Assembly: GCF_027497195.1 (NCBI RefSeq)
Contig: NZ_CP114905.1
Span: 186,001-250,000 of the forward strand
Direction: 5' to 3'
DNA length: 64,000 nt
DNA from: Streptomyces sp. WMMC500
GTDB taxonomy: Bacteria; Actinomycetota; Actinomycetes; Streptomycetales; Streptomycetaceae
Position numbers and translations under genes: made by a program. Shown here piece after piece: positions 1-8,607 of the stretch. Each line of letters begins with the position of its first letter. Position 1 is the stretch's first letter. A model generated the notes under the pieces. The model saw only the letters and a list, made by a program, of their open reading frames with translations, was not told the origin of the DNA and made no database searches.

Positions 1-95
1 TCTCGGCCGACCCGTCCCGCCCGTACGCGGGCCTTCTGGTGGTGCGCCGCGAGGACGCGTACCGGCTGGTCCCGGGGCCTGCGCACGCCCGCTGA
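1..95 (+). CDS. C-terminal end of an unidentified protein (partial)
   Basis: An open frame enters from the left edge and ends in TGA at 93-95. The visible 30 residues include PYAGLLVVRREDAYRLVPG followed by a short polar tail. Codon use is Streptomyces-like, with G/C at third positions, so it is probably the true end of a gene that starts outside the window. The fragment is too short to assign a family. Confidence 0.5.
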   Translation, partial: SADPSRPYAGLLVVRREDAYRLVPGPAHAR

Positions 96-169
96 CCACG
101 CGGGGCGCACACCGTGCGTAGCCGGTCCCGGGACCGGCCGGAATATGCCCCTCCACGCCCCAACTCCGC

Positions 170-199
170 TTGACCCAGGGGCAGTACAGGACTTACGTT
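170..199 (+). promoter_or_regulatory. Candidate sigma-70 (HrdB-type) promoter
   Basis: TTGACC (170-175) and TACGTT (194-199) are separated by 18 bases and fit the -35/-10 consensus well. Transcription would start near 205, at the first base-paired position of the RNA element described next. The nearest gene start is 300 bases downstream, so the promoter may serve an untranslated RNA or a long leader of the AAA ATPase gene. Confidence 0.45.
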
Positions 200-203
200 C
201 TCA

Positions 204-294
204 GTGAGCGGGCCCCACCGGCACCGCCTCACGCGCGAAGCCCCCGATTGTTCCCCCGTGATCGGGGGCTTCGTTCTGTCCAAAGAGGGAACAA
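204..294 (+). ncRNA. Candidate structured RNA (two hairpins plus possible pseudoknot)
   Basis: Hairpin 1 pairs 204-208 (GTGAG) with 228-232 (CTCAC) and continues with CGG/CCG. Hairpin 2 is a perfect 12-base inverted repeat, GAAGCCCCCGAT (237-248) and ATCGGGGGCTTC (261-272), extended by C236-G273. Its loop, TGTTCCC at 249-255, is exactly complementary to GGGAACA at 287-293, which would give an H-type pseudoknot. A promoter lies just upstream. I do not recognise it as a known Rfam class. Hairpin 2 alone could simply be a terminator for the gene at the left edge. The stretch 295-513 holds no convincing gene. Confidence 0.35.
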
Positions 295-429
295 TGGGAT
301 GACTTACGGACCGGGCGCCCCTCACCGACGGTCACCGCGTCAGGCGGCCGGGTCCGCGCGCGCGTCCGATACGTGCCATCGGCCCGCATCGCCGCCGCGG
401 GTACCATGCGAACAGGCCGTCTTTGCCGC

Positions 430-454
430 AACTCCCCCGTTTTGCAGGGGAGTT
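430..454 (+). other. Stem-loop in the leader of the AAA ATPase gene
   Basis: AACTCCCC (430-437) and GGGGAGTT (447-454) form a perfect 8-base stem with a 9-base loop, 59 bases before the start codon of the downstream gene. It could shape the mRNA leader or act as an operator. No family assignment is possible. Confidence 0.35.
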
Positions 455-513
455 CGTGAGGGGCGGCCGACCAGCGACCCGAGGAGATCCACGGGGGAAC
501 GGTTGGTGGCTAC

Positions 514-2382
514 GTGATGGACAACGGCGCGCGCGGGCCCGAGGGCCCCGCGGAGCTCGCCTGGCTGCGGGGCGTGGACGCCTACACCATGGGCGCGTAC
601 ACCAGGGCCGAGGAGGAGTTCAGGTCCGCCGTGCGGCTGGACCCGCAGATGGCCGATGCCTGGCTGGGCCTGCACGCGCTGCGGGCGGACACCGCGACGG
701 CGCTGCTGGAGATGTACCGGCACCGCGACCGCTTCGGCGAACAGCGGGCCCGCCACCGCCGCCCCCTCAACTCCTGGTACTGGCTGGGCTGGTGGGTGCA
801 GCCGGTGCTCGACTCCGGCCGCGACCTGCTGCTGGCGCACGCCTCGCACTGGCTGGACGGCCGGCACGTCGCCGAGCTGGAGCAGGCGCTCGCCGCCTGC
901 CCCCCGGCCGAGGCCGACCCGCAGGTGCGCTTCCTGCACGCCTGCCGCGCGTATCTGGTCAAGGACTGGGAGCAGCTCGTCCGGCTGACCGTGCCGCTGA
1001 CGGACGACCCGCTGCTCGGCATCGAGGCCGGGCTCTTCGCCGGCATGGCCCGGGTCCGGCTGGAGATGTACGGGCAGGCCGTGCCGATGCTCTCCGCCGC
1101 GCTGATGCGCTGCCGCAGCGAGCAGCCGCAGCGCAAGGAGCTGCGCTACTGGCTGGCCCGCGCACAGGAGGGCTCGGGCCGCAGCGCCGCCGCGCTGCCG
1201 CTGTACCGCGCGGTGCACCGGATCGACCCCTCCTTCATGGACACCGCGGCCCGGATCGCCGCCATCGACGGCCTCGACGACTTCGACGGCCTCGATCCGG
1301 TGCCGGGTCTGGCGTCGGTGTCGCTGGGCGGCGCCGAGCAGGAGACCGCGCCGGGAGACCCCGCTCCCCCGGCGCCCGACGGCCGGGAGCTGGTGCCCGC
1401 CGACGAGGTGCTGCGCCCGCCGCCCCCGGCGGGCGGCTCGGGCGTGCTGCGCGAGCGGGCCCCGCTGCACGCGGGCTCCGCACACCAGCCGGCCGCCGCC
1501 GACCCGGCGATGCTCGCCGAGGCGCTGGCCGACCTCGACCGGATGGTGGGCCTCGACCCCGTCAAGCGGCAGGTGCGGGCGCTGTCGGCGCAGCTCAACA
1601 TGGCGCGCCTGAGGGCCGGCGAGGGCCTGCCGGTGCAGCCGCCGAAGCGGCACTTCGTCTTCTCCGGCCCCTCCGGTACGGGCAAGACCACCGTGGCGCG
1701 CATCCTGGGCCGCGTCTTCTACGCCCTCGGGCTGCTCGCCAGCGACCGGCTGGTGGAGGCCGGACGGGCCGATCTCGTCGGCGAGTTCCTCGGCCAGACC
1801 GCGGTGAAGGCCAACGACCTCATCGACTCCGCGCTCGGCGGCGTGCTCTTCATCGACGAGGCGTACAGCCTCGCCGGCGTCGGCTACTCCCGGGGCGACG
1901 CGTACGGCGACGAGGCCCTGCAGGTGCTGCTCAAGCGCGCCGAGGACAACCGCGACCGGCTCGTCGTCATCCTCGCCGGCTATCCCAAGGGCATGGACCG
2001 CCTGCTCTCGAGCAACCCCGGCCTCACGTCCCGGTTCACGACGCGCGTCGACTTCCCCAGTTACCGCCCGCTGGAGCTGACCGCCATCGGCGAGGTGCTC
2101 GCCGCGCAGAACGGCGACACGTGGGACGAGGAGGCGGTCGAGGAGCTGCGCAGCATCTGCGGGCACGTCGTCGACCAGGGCTGGATCGACGAGCTGGGCA
2201 ACGGCCGCTTCCTGCGCACGCTGTACGAGAAGAGCTGCGCCTACCGCGATCTGCGGCTGTCGGCCTACCCGGGGCCGCCGGGCCGCGAGGACCTCGCGAC
2301 GCTGCGGCTGCCGGACCTGATGCAGGCGTACGGCGAGATCCTCTCCGGCCGGGAGCCGAAAGAGGAGCCGGACACCGGCTGA
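514..2382 (+). CDS. CbxX/CfqX-type AAA ATPase with TPR-like N-terminus (EccA-like)
   Basis: 622 residues. The first ~270 residues are helical and TPR-like, with repeated Trp/Ala/Leu helices. A low-complexity Pro/Ala linker follows to about residue 330. The C-terminal ATPase domain carries Walker A GPSGTGKTT near residue 385 and Walker B VLFIDEA near residue 443, and continues with the family's ILAGY and SNPGLTSRF motifs. This architecture matches EccA, the cytosolic ATPase of mycobacterial type VII secretion, and the CbxX family of Rubisco activases. There are no other secretion genes nearby, so the partner is unknown. The start is GTG at 514 or ATG at 517; GAGGAG at 481-486 is far upstream, so the exact start is uncertain. 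Confidence 0.85.
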   Translation: MMDNGARGPEGPAELAWLRGVDAYTMGAYTRAEEEFRSAVRLDPQMADAWLGLHALRADTATALLEMYRHRDRFGEQRARHRRPLNSWYWLGWWVQPVLDSGRDLLLAHASHWLDGRHVAELEQALAACPPAEADPQVRFLHACRAYLVKDWEQLVRLTVPLTDDPLLGIEAGLFAGMARVRLEMYGQAVPMLSAALMRCRSEQPQRKELRYWLARAQEGSGRSAAALPLYRAVHRIDPSFMDTAARIAAIDGLDDFDGLDPVPGLASVSLGGAEQETAPGDPAPPAPDGRELVPADEVLRPPPPAGGSGVLRERAPLHAGSAHQPAAADPAMLAEALADLDRMVGLDPVKRQVRALSAQLNMARLRAGEGLPVQPPKRHFVFSGPSGTGKTTVARILGRVFYALGLLASDRLVEAGRADLVGEFLGQTAVKANDLIDSALGGVLFIDEAYSLAGVGYSRGDAYGDEALQVLLKRAEDNRDRLVVILAGYPKGMDRLLSSNPGLTSRFTTRVDFPSYRPLELTAIGEVLAAQNGDTWDEEAVEELRSICGHVVDQGWIDELGNGRFLRTLYEKSCAYRDLRLSAYPGPPGREDLATLRLPDLMQAYGEILSGREPKEEPDTG

Positions 2383-2397
2383 CCCGGCCCCGGGCGG

Positions 2398-3522
2398 TCA
2401 GCCGACCGAGGCGGGCACGGACGCGGCGGCGGCGCCGTCCGCCGTGCGCTGCCGCGCGGTCAGCCGGTGCGCGGGGTCGCGCACCTCGCCGACCAGCAGC
2501 TCCAGCACGTCCTCCAGCGCCACCAGGCCCAGCACCCGCTCCGGTGCGGCCGGGTCGGCCACCGCCGCCAGATGGGACGCGCCGCGCCGCATCGCCGCCA
2601 GCGCGTCGTCCAGCGGCAGCTCCGGGCGCAGCACGGTCATCGGCCGGAACAGGTGCGCGGGCACGGCCCGTTCGCGCTCCTCCAGGTCGAGGACGTCCTT
2701 CACGTGCAGATAGCCGAGATACCTGGGCCCGGCCGCGTCGGCGGCGCCGGTCCCGCCGTCGCCGCGCACCGGGAAACGCGAGTAGCCGGTGCGTACCGTC
2801 AGCTCCTCGACCTGCCGCGGGGTGACCGAGGCGGGCACGGCGACCATCGACGCCGGGTCGAGCAGGACGTCGGTCACCGGCCGCGAGCCGAGGCCGAGCG
2901 CGTCGTTGAGCCGCCGCTGCTCGCCGTCGCCGAGCAGCCCGGCCTCGCGGGAGTCGGCGACCAGGTCGGTCAGTTGCTCGGTGGTGTACACGCTGGTGAG
3001 GGCGGAGCGCGGCTCCACCCGGACCAGCCGCAGGAGGCGCCGGGCGAGGGCGCCGAGCAGCGCCGTGGCGGGGCGGCACAGCCGGGCGAAGGCGACGAGC
3101 GCGGGCGCGAGCCACAGCGCCGCGGCGGCGGGGGCGGCCAGCGCCAGGTTCTTGGGCACCATCTCGCCGACGACGAGGTGCAGGCAGACGACGACGGCCA
3201 GCGAGACGGCGTAGCCGAGCGGGTGGATCAGGCCGTGGGGCACGTGGGCCGCGTGGAAGGCGGGTTCCAGCAGCGAGGCGATGGCGGGTTCGGCGAGCGC
3301 GCCGAGGGTCAGCGAGCAGACGGTGATGCCGAACTGCGCGGCGGCCATCATCTGCGGCAGGTGCTCCAGCCCGTACAGCACCCGGCGGGCGCGCGCGGAG
3401 CCGGCGGCGGCGCGCGGCTCGATCTGGCTGCGCCGTACGGAGACGAGTGCGAACTCGGCGCCCACGAAGAACCCGTTGGCCGCCACCAGCAGCGCCGCGA
3501 AGGCCAGGTGGAGCGCGTTCAC
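2398..3522 (-). CDS. CNNM/DUF21-CBS membrane protein (hemolysin C / CorC-type), downstream copy
   Basis: 374 residues from GTG at 3522. The N-terminal DUF21 domain has four hydrophobic segments and opens with the family signature NGFFVGAEFALV. A CBS pair follows (about residues 195-330). The family transports or senses Mg2+/Co2+. Its start overlaps the stop of the upstream paralogue by 4 bases (GTGA), so the two are probably translationally coupled and may act as a heteromer. At 374 residues it is shorter than its 456-residue neighbour and lacks most of the C-terminal CorC/HlyC transporter-associated domain. It converges on the AAA ATPase gene with a gap of only 15 bases. Confidence 0.85.
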   Translation of the reverse strand: MNALHLAFAALLVAANGFFVGAEFALVSVRRSQIEPRAAAGSARARRVLYGLEHLPQMMAAAQFGITVCSLTLGALAEPAIASLLEPAFHAAHVPHGLIHPLGYAVSLAVVVCLHLVVGEMVPKNLALAAPAAAALWLAPALVAFARLCRPATALLGALARRLLRLVRVEPRSALTSVYTTEQLTDLVADSREAGLLGDGEQRRLNDALGLGSRPVTDVLLDPASMVAVPASVTPRQVEELTVRTGYSRFPVRGDGGTGAADAAGPRYLGYLHVKDVLDLEERERAVPAHLFRPMTVLRPELPLDDALAAMRRGASHLAAVADPAAPERVLGLVALEDVLELLVGEVRDPAHRLTARQRTADGAAAASVPASVG

Positions 3523-4889
3523 GCGGCCCTCCCCGATGCCTCGCCGGTGACTGCGGCGGCGTGCGCCGGGGTTGCGCCGTCCGCGGTACGCACCAGCCGT
3601 ACCAGCGCCGCCCGGTGGTGGTCGACGTGCCGGACGGCGAGCCGCCAGCCGGGCAGCACCGCCGTGTCCCCGACCGCCGGGATCCGGCCGAGCAGCGCGG
3701 CGACGAGTCCCGCGACCGTCTCGTACGGGCCCTCCGGCGCGGTCAGCCCGATCCGGCGCAGCGCGTCGAGGCGGCAGCCGCCGTCGGCGTCCCACGCCTG
3801 GCGGCCGTCGGCGGCCGGCGCGGACCGCAGGTCGGGGACGCCGTCGACCTCCCGGTCGTGTTCGTCGCGGACCTCGCCGACCAGTTCCTCGACGATGTCC
3901 TCCAGGGTCACCACGCCCGCGGTGCCGCCGTACTCGTCGACGACCACGGCTATCGGCTGCCCGCCGCGCAGCTTCTCCAGCAGCGGCTGCGCCGGGAGCG
4001 TCCCGGGCACCAGCAGCGGCGGCACGGCGATCCGTGCGACGGGCGTGCGCGCGCGCCGTCCGGCGGGGACGGCGAGGGCGTCCTTGAGGTGAACCATGCC
4101 GGTGACCTCGTCCAGCCGGCCGGCGTAGACGGGGAAGCGGGACAGGCCGGTGGCGCGCGTGAGGTTGAGGACGTCGGCGGCGGTGGCGGAGGACTGGAGC
4201 GCGACCACCCGAACCCGCGGTGTCATCACGTGCTGCGCGGTCAGCCCGCCGAGGGACAGGGTGCGGACGAACAGGTCGGCGGCGTCCGGCTCGATCATCC
4301 CGGCCTGTGCGGAACTGCGCGCCAGCGACCCGAGTTCCGTCGGCGTACGGGCCGACGCCAGCTCCTCGGCCGGCTCGACGCCCAGCAGCCGCACCAGCCG
4401 GTTGGCGGCGGTGTTGAGCAGCGCGATGAGCGGGCGGAAGAAGCGCGCGAACGCGGTCTGCGGCCCGGCGACGAACCGGGCGACGGCCAGCGGCCGGGAG
4501 ACGGCCCAGTTCTTCGGCACCAGCTCGCCGAGGACCATCTGCGCGGCGGAGGCGAGCAGCACCCCGGCGGCAAGCGCGGTGCCGGGCACCGCGCCGGCGG
4601 GCAGCCCCGCGGCGGTCAGCGGGACGCGAAGCAGCCGGCCGAGCGCGGGCTCGGCGAGCATGCCGACGACCAGCGAGGTCAGGGTGATGCCGAGCTGGGT
4701 GCCGGAGAGCTGGAACGACAACTGCCGCAGGGCGGCCACGACACGGGCGGCCCGCCGGTCGCCGGCCGCGGCGGCCCGTTCCGCCTGGGGACGCTCCACG
4801 GCGACGAGCCCGAACTCGGCCGCCACGAAGAACCCGTTGGCCAGGATCAGCAGGAACGCCAGCCCGAGCAGCGCCAGTGAGGTGATCAT
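3519..4889 (-). CDS. CNNM/DUF21-CBS membrane protein, upstream copy
   Basis: 456 residues. It has an N-terminal DUF21 domain with hydrophobic segments starting at residue 3 and the signature NGFFVAAEFGLV. Two CBS motifs follow, including VVVDEYGGTAGVVTLEDIVEELVG split across the second repeat, and then a C-terminal CorC/HlyC domain. These proteins are linked to Mg2+/Co2+ efflux and cation homeostasis. It is the first gene of a two-gene operon with its shorter paralogue. The ribosome-binding site GGAGG lies 7 bases before ATG but is buried in a perfect 9-base hairpin (see the element at 4893-4915). Confidence 0.88.
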   Translation of the reverse strand: MITSLALLGLAFLLILANGFFVAAEFGLVAVERPQAERAAAAGDRRAARVVAALRQLSFQLSGTQLGITLTSLVVGMLAEPALGRLLRVPLTAAGLPAGAVPGTALAAGVLLASAAQMVLGELVPKNWAVSRPLAVARFVAGPQTAFARFFRPLIALLNTAANRLVRLLGVEPAEELASARTPTELGSLARSSAQAGMIEPDAADLFVRTLSLGGLTAQHVMTPRVRVVALQSSATAADVLNLTRATGLSRFPVYAGRLDEVTGMVHLKDALAVPAGRRARTPVARIAVPPLLVPGTLPAQPLLEKLRGGQPIAVVVDEYGGTAGVVTLEDIVEELVGEVRDEHDREVDGVPDLRSAPAADGRQAWDADGGCRLDALRRIGLTAPEGPYETVAGLVAALLGRIPAVGDTAVLPGWRLAVRHVDHHRAALVRLVRTADGATPAHAAAVTGEASGRAA

Positions 4890-4892
4890 CGG

Positions 4893-4915
4893 GCCGCCTC
4901 CGCGCGGGAGGCGGC
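4893..4915 (-). promoter_or_regulatory. Hairpin sequestering the ribosome-binding site of the CNNM gene
   Basis: On the minus strand GCCGCCTCC, a 5-base loop, and GGAGGCGGC form a perfect 9-base stem ending 3 bases before the start codon at 4889. The GGAGG ribosome-binding site is entirely inside the 3' arm, so folding would block initiation. A -10-like TAGTCT on the minus strand (5032-5027) would give a leader of about 130 bases. That leader contains a second short hairpin (AGGGCCC/GGGCCCT, around 5000-5020). No known metal riboswitch core was recognised in it. Confidence 0.45.
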
Positions 4916-5062
4916 GCCGGTACTACAGGAGGATCCGTCCATCGCCCTGGGGGGCTCACTCCTCGGGTCGCCGGGTGGCCCGGTGCGCGCGGCCCCGGGA
5001 GGGCCCCTTCGCGGGCCCTGCGCACCAGACTAGACACGACCCCGCGGGCACGGGGGGCGGAC

Positions 5063-5503
5063 TCAGGCGCCGGACGCGCCCGTGCCGCGCTCCGCGGCCA
5101 TCCCGGCGAGCGCGCGCGCGTCCTGCTCGGCCTGCTCCCGGGCGATGCCCGGCTGGATGCCCATGGCCGGCAGGCTCGTGCCGTCGGCGAGGTCGAGAGA
5201 GACCCACGGGTCGCCGGGCCGCAGGTTGACGCCGAGGATCTCGGCCCAGGCCAGGCGCCGGCTGTGGGTCAGGTTGGTCACGGTGACGCCGTCGTCGTCC
5301 GCGACCACCTTGGGCCGGCCGAGCACGAGCAGCCCGCCGAGGAAGAAGAGCCCGACCACGACGAAGCTGATCCGCTCCCCCGCGCTCAGGCTCAGCGTCA
5401 TGCCGATCGCCGTGAGCGTGGCGAAGATGGCGAGGCCGGCGGTGACGAGCACCACCCGGGTGCGGCGCGGCCGGAAGACGACCGGCAGGTCGGCGGCGGT
5501 CAC
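5063..5503 (-). CDS. Small membrane protein with PH domain (bPH6-like)
   Basis: 146 residues from GTG at 5503, which overlaps the hisG stop by 4 bases (GTGA). Two hydrophobic segments near residues 17-65 form a membrane hairpin. A soluble domain follows with the bacterial PH-domain pattern VVADDDGVTVTNLTHSRRLAWAEI, here spanning about residues 71-95. A gene of this type sits after hisG in Streptomyces. Its function is unknown; the overlap suggests co-expression rather than a histidine role. A longer upstream start exists but would run far into hisG. Confidence 0.75.
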   Translation of the reverse strand: MTAADLPVVFRPRRTRVVLVTAGLAIFATLTAIGMTLSLSAGERISFVVVGLFFLGGLLVLGRPKVVADDDGVTVTNLTHSRRLAWAEILGVNLRPGDPWVSLDLADGTSLPAMGIQPGIAREQAEQDARALAGMAAERGTGASGA

Positions 5504-6348
5504 AGGCGGCAGGCGTGGATCGTCGTGGTGAGGATGGCCCGCGCCCCCAGCTCGTACAGCTCGTCCATGATCCGCTGGGCGTCCGCGGTGGGCACCATCG
5601 AGCGGACGGCCACCCACCCCTCGTGGTGCAGCGGGGAGACGGTCGGGGACTCCAGGCCCGGGGTGAGGGCGACGGCCTGTTCCAGGTGCTCGGCGCGGAT
5701 GTCGTAGTCCATCATCACGTACCGCCGGGCGACGAGGACGCCCTGCATCCGGCGCAGGAACTGCCGTACCTTCGGCTCCTCCCGCGGCGAGCCGGTGCCG
5801 CGGACGACGATCGCCTCGGAGGTGAGGATCGGCTCGTCGATGATCTCCAGACCGGCCTGCCGGAGCGTGGTGCCGGTCTCGACGACGTCGGCGATGATCT
5901 CGGCCACGCCGAGCTTGATCGCGGTCTCCACGGCGCCGTCGAGGTGCACGACGTCCGCGTCGACACCGTGGTCCGCCAGGTGCTTGGCGACCAGCCCGGA
6001 GAAGGACGTGGCCACGGTCTTGCCGGCGAAGTCGGCGACGCCGGCGGCGGTGCCGGGGCGGGTGGCGTAGCGGAAGGTGGAGGCGCCGAAGCCGAGCTGC
6101 ATGATCTCCTCGGCGCCGGCGCCGGAGTCGAGCAGCAGGTCGCGGCCGGTGATGCCGATGTCGAGGCGGCCCGAGCCGACGTAGACGGCGATGTCGCGGG
6201 GGCGCAGGAAGAAGAACTCGACGTCGTTGTCGGAGTCGGTGAGCACCAGTTCGTGGCGGTCCGTGCGCTGCCGGTAGCCGGCCTCATGGAGCATCGCCGA
6301 CGCAGGCTCGGCGAGGGAACCCTTGTTGGGGACGGCGATGCGCAGCAT
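5500..6348 (-). CDS. hisG: ATP phosphoribosyltransferase, long form
   Basis: 282 residues. It catalyses the first step of histidine synthesis, joining ATP and PRPP to make phosphoribosyl-ATP. The start MLRIAVPNKGSL is the family's N-terminus, and GRLDIGITGRDLL and VETGTTLRQAGL are family motifs. The length of ~280 residues with a C-terminal ACT-like domain (from ~residue 210) marks the long, hexameric, histidine-inhibited form that needs no HisZ. It lies 49 bases after hisE and overlaps the PH-domain gene. Only these two his genes are in the window; the rest of the pathway must be elsewhere. Confidence 0.95.
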   Translation of the reverse strand: MLRIAVPNKGSLAEPASAMLHEAGYRQRTDRHELVLTDSDNDVEFFFLRPRDIAVYVGSGRLDIGITGRDLLLDSGAGAEEIMQLGFGASTFRYATRPGTAAGVADFAGKTVATSFSGLVAKHLADHGVDADVVHLDGAVETAIKLGVAEIIADVVETGTTLRQAGLEIIDEPILTSEAIVVRGTGSPREEPKVRQFLRRMQGVLVARRYVMMDYDIRAEHLEQAVALTPGLESPTVSPLHHEGWVAVRSMVPTADAQRIMDELYELGARAILTTTIHACRL

Positions 6349-6397
6349 GGTCGTGGCTCTTCCTGTTCTGCCGGTCGGCTGACGGGTGCGTACGGGG

Positions 6398-6670
6398 TCA
6401 GAGGTGGGCGTAGACGTCGTCCAGGGAGATGCCCCGGGCGACCATCATCACCTGCAGGTGGTAGAGGAGTTGGGAGATCTCCTCCGCGGTGCGGTCCTCG
6501 CCCTCGTGCTCGGCGGCCATCCAGACCTCCGCCGCCTCCTCGACGACCTTCTTGCCGATGGCGTGCACGCCCTGCTCGACGAGCCGGGCGGTGCCGGAGG
6601 TGGCGGGGTCGCCGGTGGCGGCCTTCCGCTGGAGCTCGGCGAAGAGCTCCTCGAATGTCTTGCTGCCCAT
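6398..6670 (-). CDS. hisE: Phosphoribosyl-ATP diphosphatase
   Basis: 90 residues, the normal size for stand-alone HisE. The enzyme removes pyrophosphate from phosphoribosyl-ATP in the second step of histidine synthesis. It belongs to the all-alpha MazG-like fold, with acidic metal-binding residues in [14 protein letters not shown] and [14 protein letters not shown]. It lies 34 bases downstream of ribH. A -10-like TAGACT on the minus strand (6686-6681) ends 10 bases before the ATG, so hisE-hisG could also be transcribed separately with an almost absent leader. Confidence 0.93.
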   Translation of the reverse strand: MGSKTFEELFAELQRKAATGDPATSGTARLVEQGVHAIGKKVVEEAAEVWMAAEHEGEDRTAEEISQLLYHLQVMMVARGISLDDVYAHL

Positions 6671-6704
6671 GGTGCGCCCAAGTCTACGGGGTCCGCGGGA
6701 GCGC

Positions 6705-7190
6705 TCAGCGCCAGGGCTCGGCGACCGTGCGCAGTGCCGCGGCGGTGGCGACGGCGGCGGTGACCGCCTCGTGGCCCTTGTCCTCCACGGAGTCCGCGAG
6801 CCCGGCGCGGGCGAGCGCCTGCTCCTCGGTGTCGCAGGTGAGCACGCCGAAGCCGACGGGCACGCCGGTCTCCACGCCGACCCGGGTCAGGCCCTCGGTG
6901 ACGCCCTGGCACACGTAGTCGAAGTGGGGCGTGCCGCCGCGGATGACGACGCCGAGGGCGACGACGGCGTCGTAGCCGCGGTCGGCCATCGCCTTGGCGG
7001 CCACCGGCAGCTCGAAGCTGCCGGGCACCCGCAGCAGGGTGGGCTCGGCGATGCCCAGCTCGCCGAGGGCGCGCAGGGCGCCGTCGACGAGGCCGTCCAT
7101 CACCTGCTCGTGCCAGAGCGCGGCGACGACGGCGACCCGCAGGTCCTCGCAGTTCTTCACGGTCAGTTCGGGTGCGCCCTTGCCGCTCAC
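6705..7190 (-). CDS. ribH: 6,7-dimethyl-8-ribityllumazine synthase
   Basis: 161 residues. It condenses 5-amino-6-ribitylamino-uracil with 3,4-dihydroxy-2-butanone 4-phosphate, the penultimate step of riboflavin synthesis. It assembles as a 60-mer or pentamer. Visible family motifs are [12 protein letters not shown] and [15 protein letters not shown], whose His is the catalytic acid/base. The start is GTG at 7190 behind GAGGAG. It is the last rib gene of the operon, 46 bases after ribBA. Confidence 0.95.
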   Translation of the reverse strand: MSGKGAPELTVKNCEDLRVAVVAALWHEQVMDGLVDGALRALGELGIAEPTLLRVPGSFELPVAAKAMADRGYDAVVALGVVIRGGTPHFDYVCQGVTEGLTRVGVETGVPVGFGVLTCDTEEQALARAGLADSVEDKGHEAVTAAVATAAALRTVAEPWR

Positions 7191-7236
7191 GGCTCTCCTC
7201 GTTCTCTGGGACAGGGGAGGTTTCGGTGCTGATCGG

Positions 7237-8607
7237 TCACTGGTTGCTGCACACCGCGACGGGCGCGCCGTCCAGCCACGGCAACTGGTGGCCCATGCGG
7301 TCGCGCTTGGTGCGCAGGTAGCGCAGATTGTGCTCGCCGGCCTCGACCGGGGTGGGCTCGCGCCGGGTGACGGCCAGGCCGTGCCGCAGCAGGGCGTCGA
7401 CCTTCTCCGGGTTGTTGGTCATCAGCCGCACCGAGGTGACGCCGAGGTCGGCGAGCATGCGCGCGCCCGCGGCGTAGTCGCGGGCGTCGGCGGGCAGGCC
7501 CAGCTCCAGGTTGGCGTCGAGGGTGTCGCGGCCGCGCTCCTGGAGCTCGTACGCGCGCAGCTTGGACAGCAGGCCGATGCCGCGGCCCTCGTGCCCGCGC
7601 AGGTAGATCACGACGCCGCGGCCCTCGGCGGCCACGCGGCGCAGCGAGGCGTGGAGCTGGGGGCCGCAGTCGCAGCGCTGGGAGCCGAAGACGTCGCCGG
7701 TCAGGCACTCGGAGTGGAGGCGTACGAGCACTCCCTCGCCGAGGTCGTCCCGGGTGACGTCGCCCATGACCAGGGCGATGTGTTCGACGCCGTCCGCGGC
7801 CGAGCGGTAGCCGTACGCGGTGAAGTCGCCGTAGGCGGTGGGCAGCCGGGTCGCGGCCTCGCGGTGCACGGCGGGGGCGTCGGCGTGCACGGCGGGGACG
7901 ACGGCGGCGGCCGGGCCGGCGGGCGGCTCGATGACGGCCTGGGTGGGCTCGTTGGCGCGGCGGTGGTCGATGAGGTCGGCGATGGAGATGATCGCGAAGC
8001 CGTGCCTGCGGGCGAACGGCACGAGCTGCGGCAGCCGCAGCATCTCGCCGTCCTCACCGGCGATCTCCACGATCGCGGCGGCCGGCCGCAGCCCGGCGAG
8101 CCGGGCGAGGTCCACGCCGGCCTCGGTGTGCCCGTTGCGGACGAGCACGCCGCCCTCGCGGGCGCGCAGCGGGAAGATGTGCCCGGGGCGGACGAAGTCC
8201 GTGGCGACGGCGGCGGGGTCGGTGAGCAGCCGGATCGTGGTCGCCCGGTCCGAGGCGGAGACGCCGGTGCTGACGCCGTGTGCGGCGGAGGCGTCCACGG
8301 TGACGGTGAAGGCGGTGCGCATGGACTCCGTGTTCCGCTCGGCCATCTGCGGGATGCCGAGGCGGTCCAGCGCCTCGCCCTCCATCGGCATGCAGATCAG
8401 GCCGCTGCACTCGCGCATCATGAACGCCACGGTGGCGGGCGTGATCAGCTCGGCGGCGACGACGAGGTCGCCCTCGTTCTCCCGGTCCTCGTCGTCCACG
8501 ACGACCACGGGCCGGCCGGCGGCGATCTCCTCTATCGCCAGCTCGACTGGGTCGAGGCGGAGGTCCTCCGCGTCCCGGGCGGGCTGCCAGGTCTGCAGGG
8601 CGGTCAT
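7237..8607 (-). CDS. ribBA: Bifunctional 3,4-dihydroxy-2-butanone-4-phosphate synthase / GTP cyclohydrolase II
   Basis: 456 residues. The N-terminal half (about 1-215) is DHBP synthase, with the acidic metal-binding motif [12 protein letters not shown], and makes the 4-carbon precursor from ribulose 5-phosphate. The C-terminal half (about 225-440) is GTP cyclohydrolase II, with zinc ligands in [15 protein letters not shown] and the downstream [10 protein letters not shown]. It therefore supplies both substrates of the pathway. ATG at 8607 overlaps the ribM stop by ATGA. An upstream extension of the same frame is only the shadow of ribM. Confidence 0.95.
   Translation of the reverse strand: MTALQTWQPARDAEDLRLDPVELAIEEIAAGRPVVVVDDEDRENEGDLVVAAELITPATVAFMMRECSGLICMPMEGEALDRLGIPQMAERNTESMRTAFTVTVDASAAHGVSTGVSASDRATTIRLLTDPAAVATDFVRPGHIFPLRAREGGVLVRNGHTEAGVDLARLAGLRPAAAIVEIAGEDGEMLRLPQLVPFARRHGFAIISIADLIDHRRANEPTQAVIEPPAGPAAAVVPAVHADAPAVHREAATRLPTAYGDFTAYGYRSAADGVEHIALVMGDVTRDDLGEGVLVRLHSECLTGDVFGSQRCDCGPQLHASLRRVAAEGRGVVIYLRGHEGRGIGLLSKLRAYELQERGRDTLDANLELGLPADARDYAAGARMLADLGVTSVRLMTNNPEKVDALLRHGLAVTRREPTPVEAGEHNLRYLRTKRDRMGHQLPWLDGAPVAVCSNQ

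Noticed and set aside
237..273. Reading the 12-base inverted repeat as part of the actinobacterial 6C RNA
   Set aside because: The loop has five rather than six or more Cs and the second C-rich stem-loop of 6C RNA is missing.
340..2166. 608-residue open frame on the minus strand opposite the AAA ATPase gene
   Set aside because: It is the mirror of a well-supported gene. Its composition (Arg/Gly/Val-rich without domains) and lack of a ribosome-binding site mark it as a high-GC shadow.
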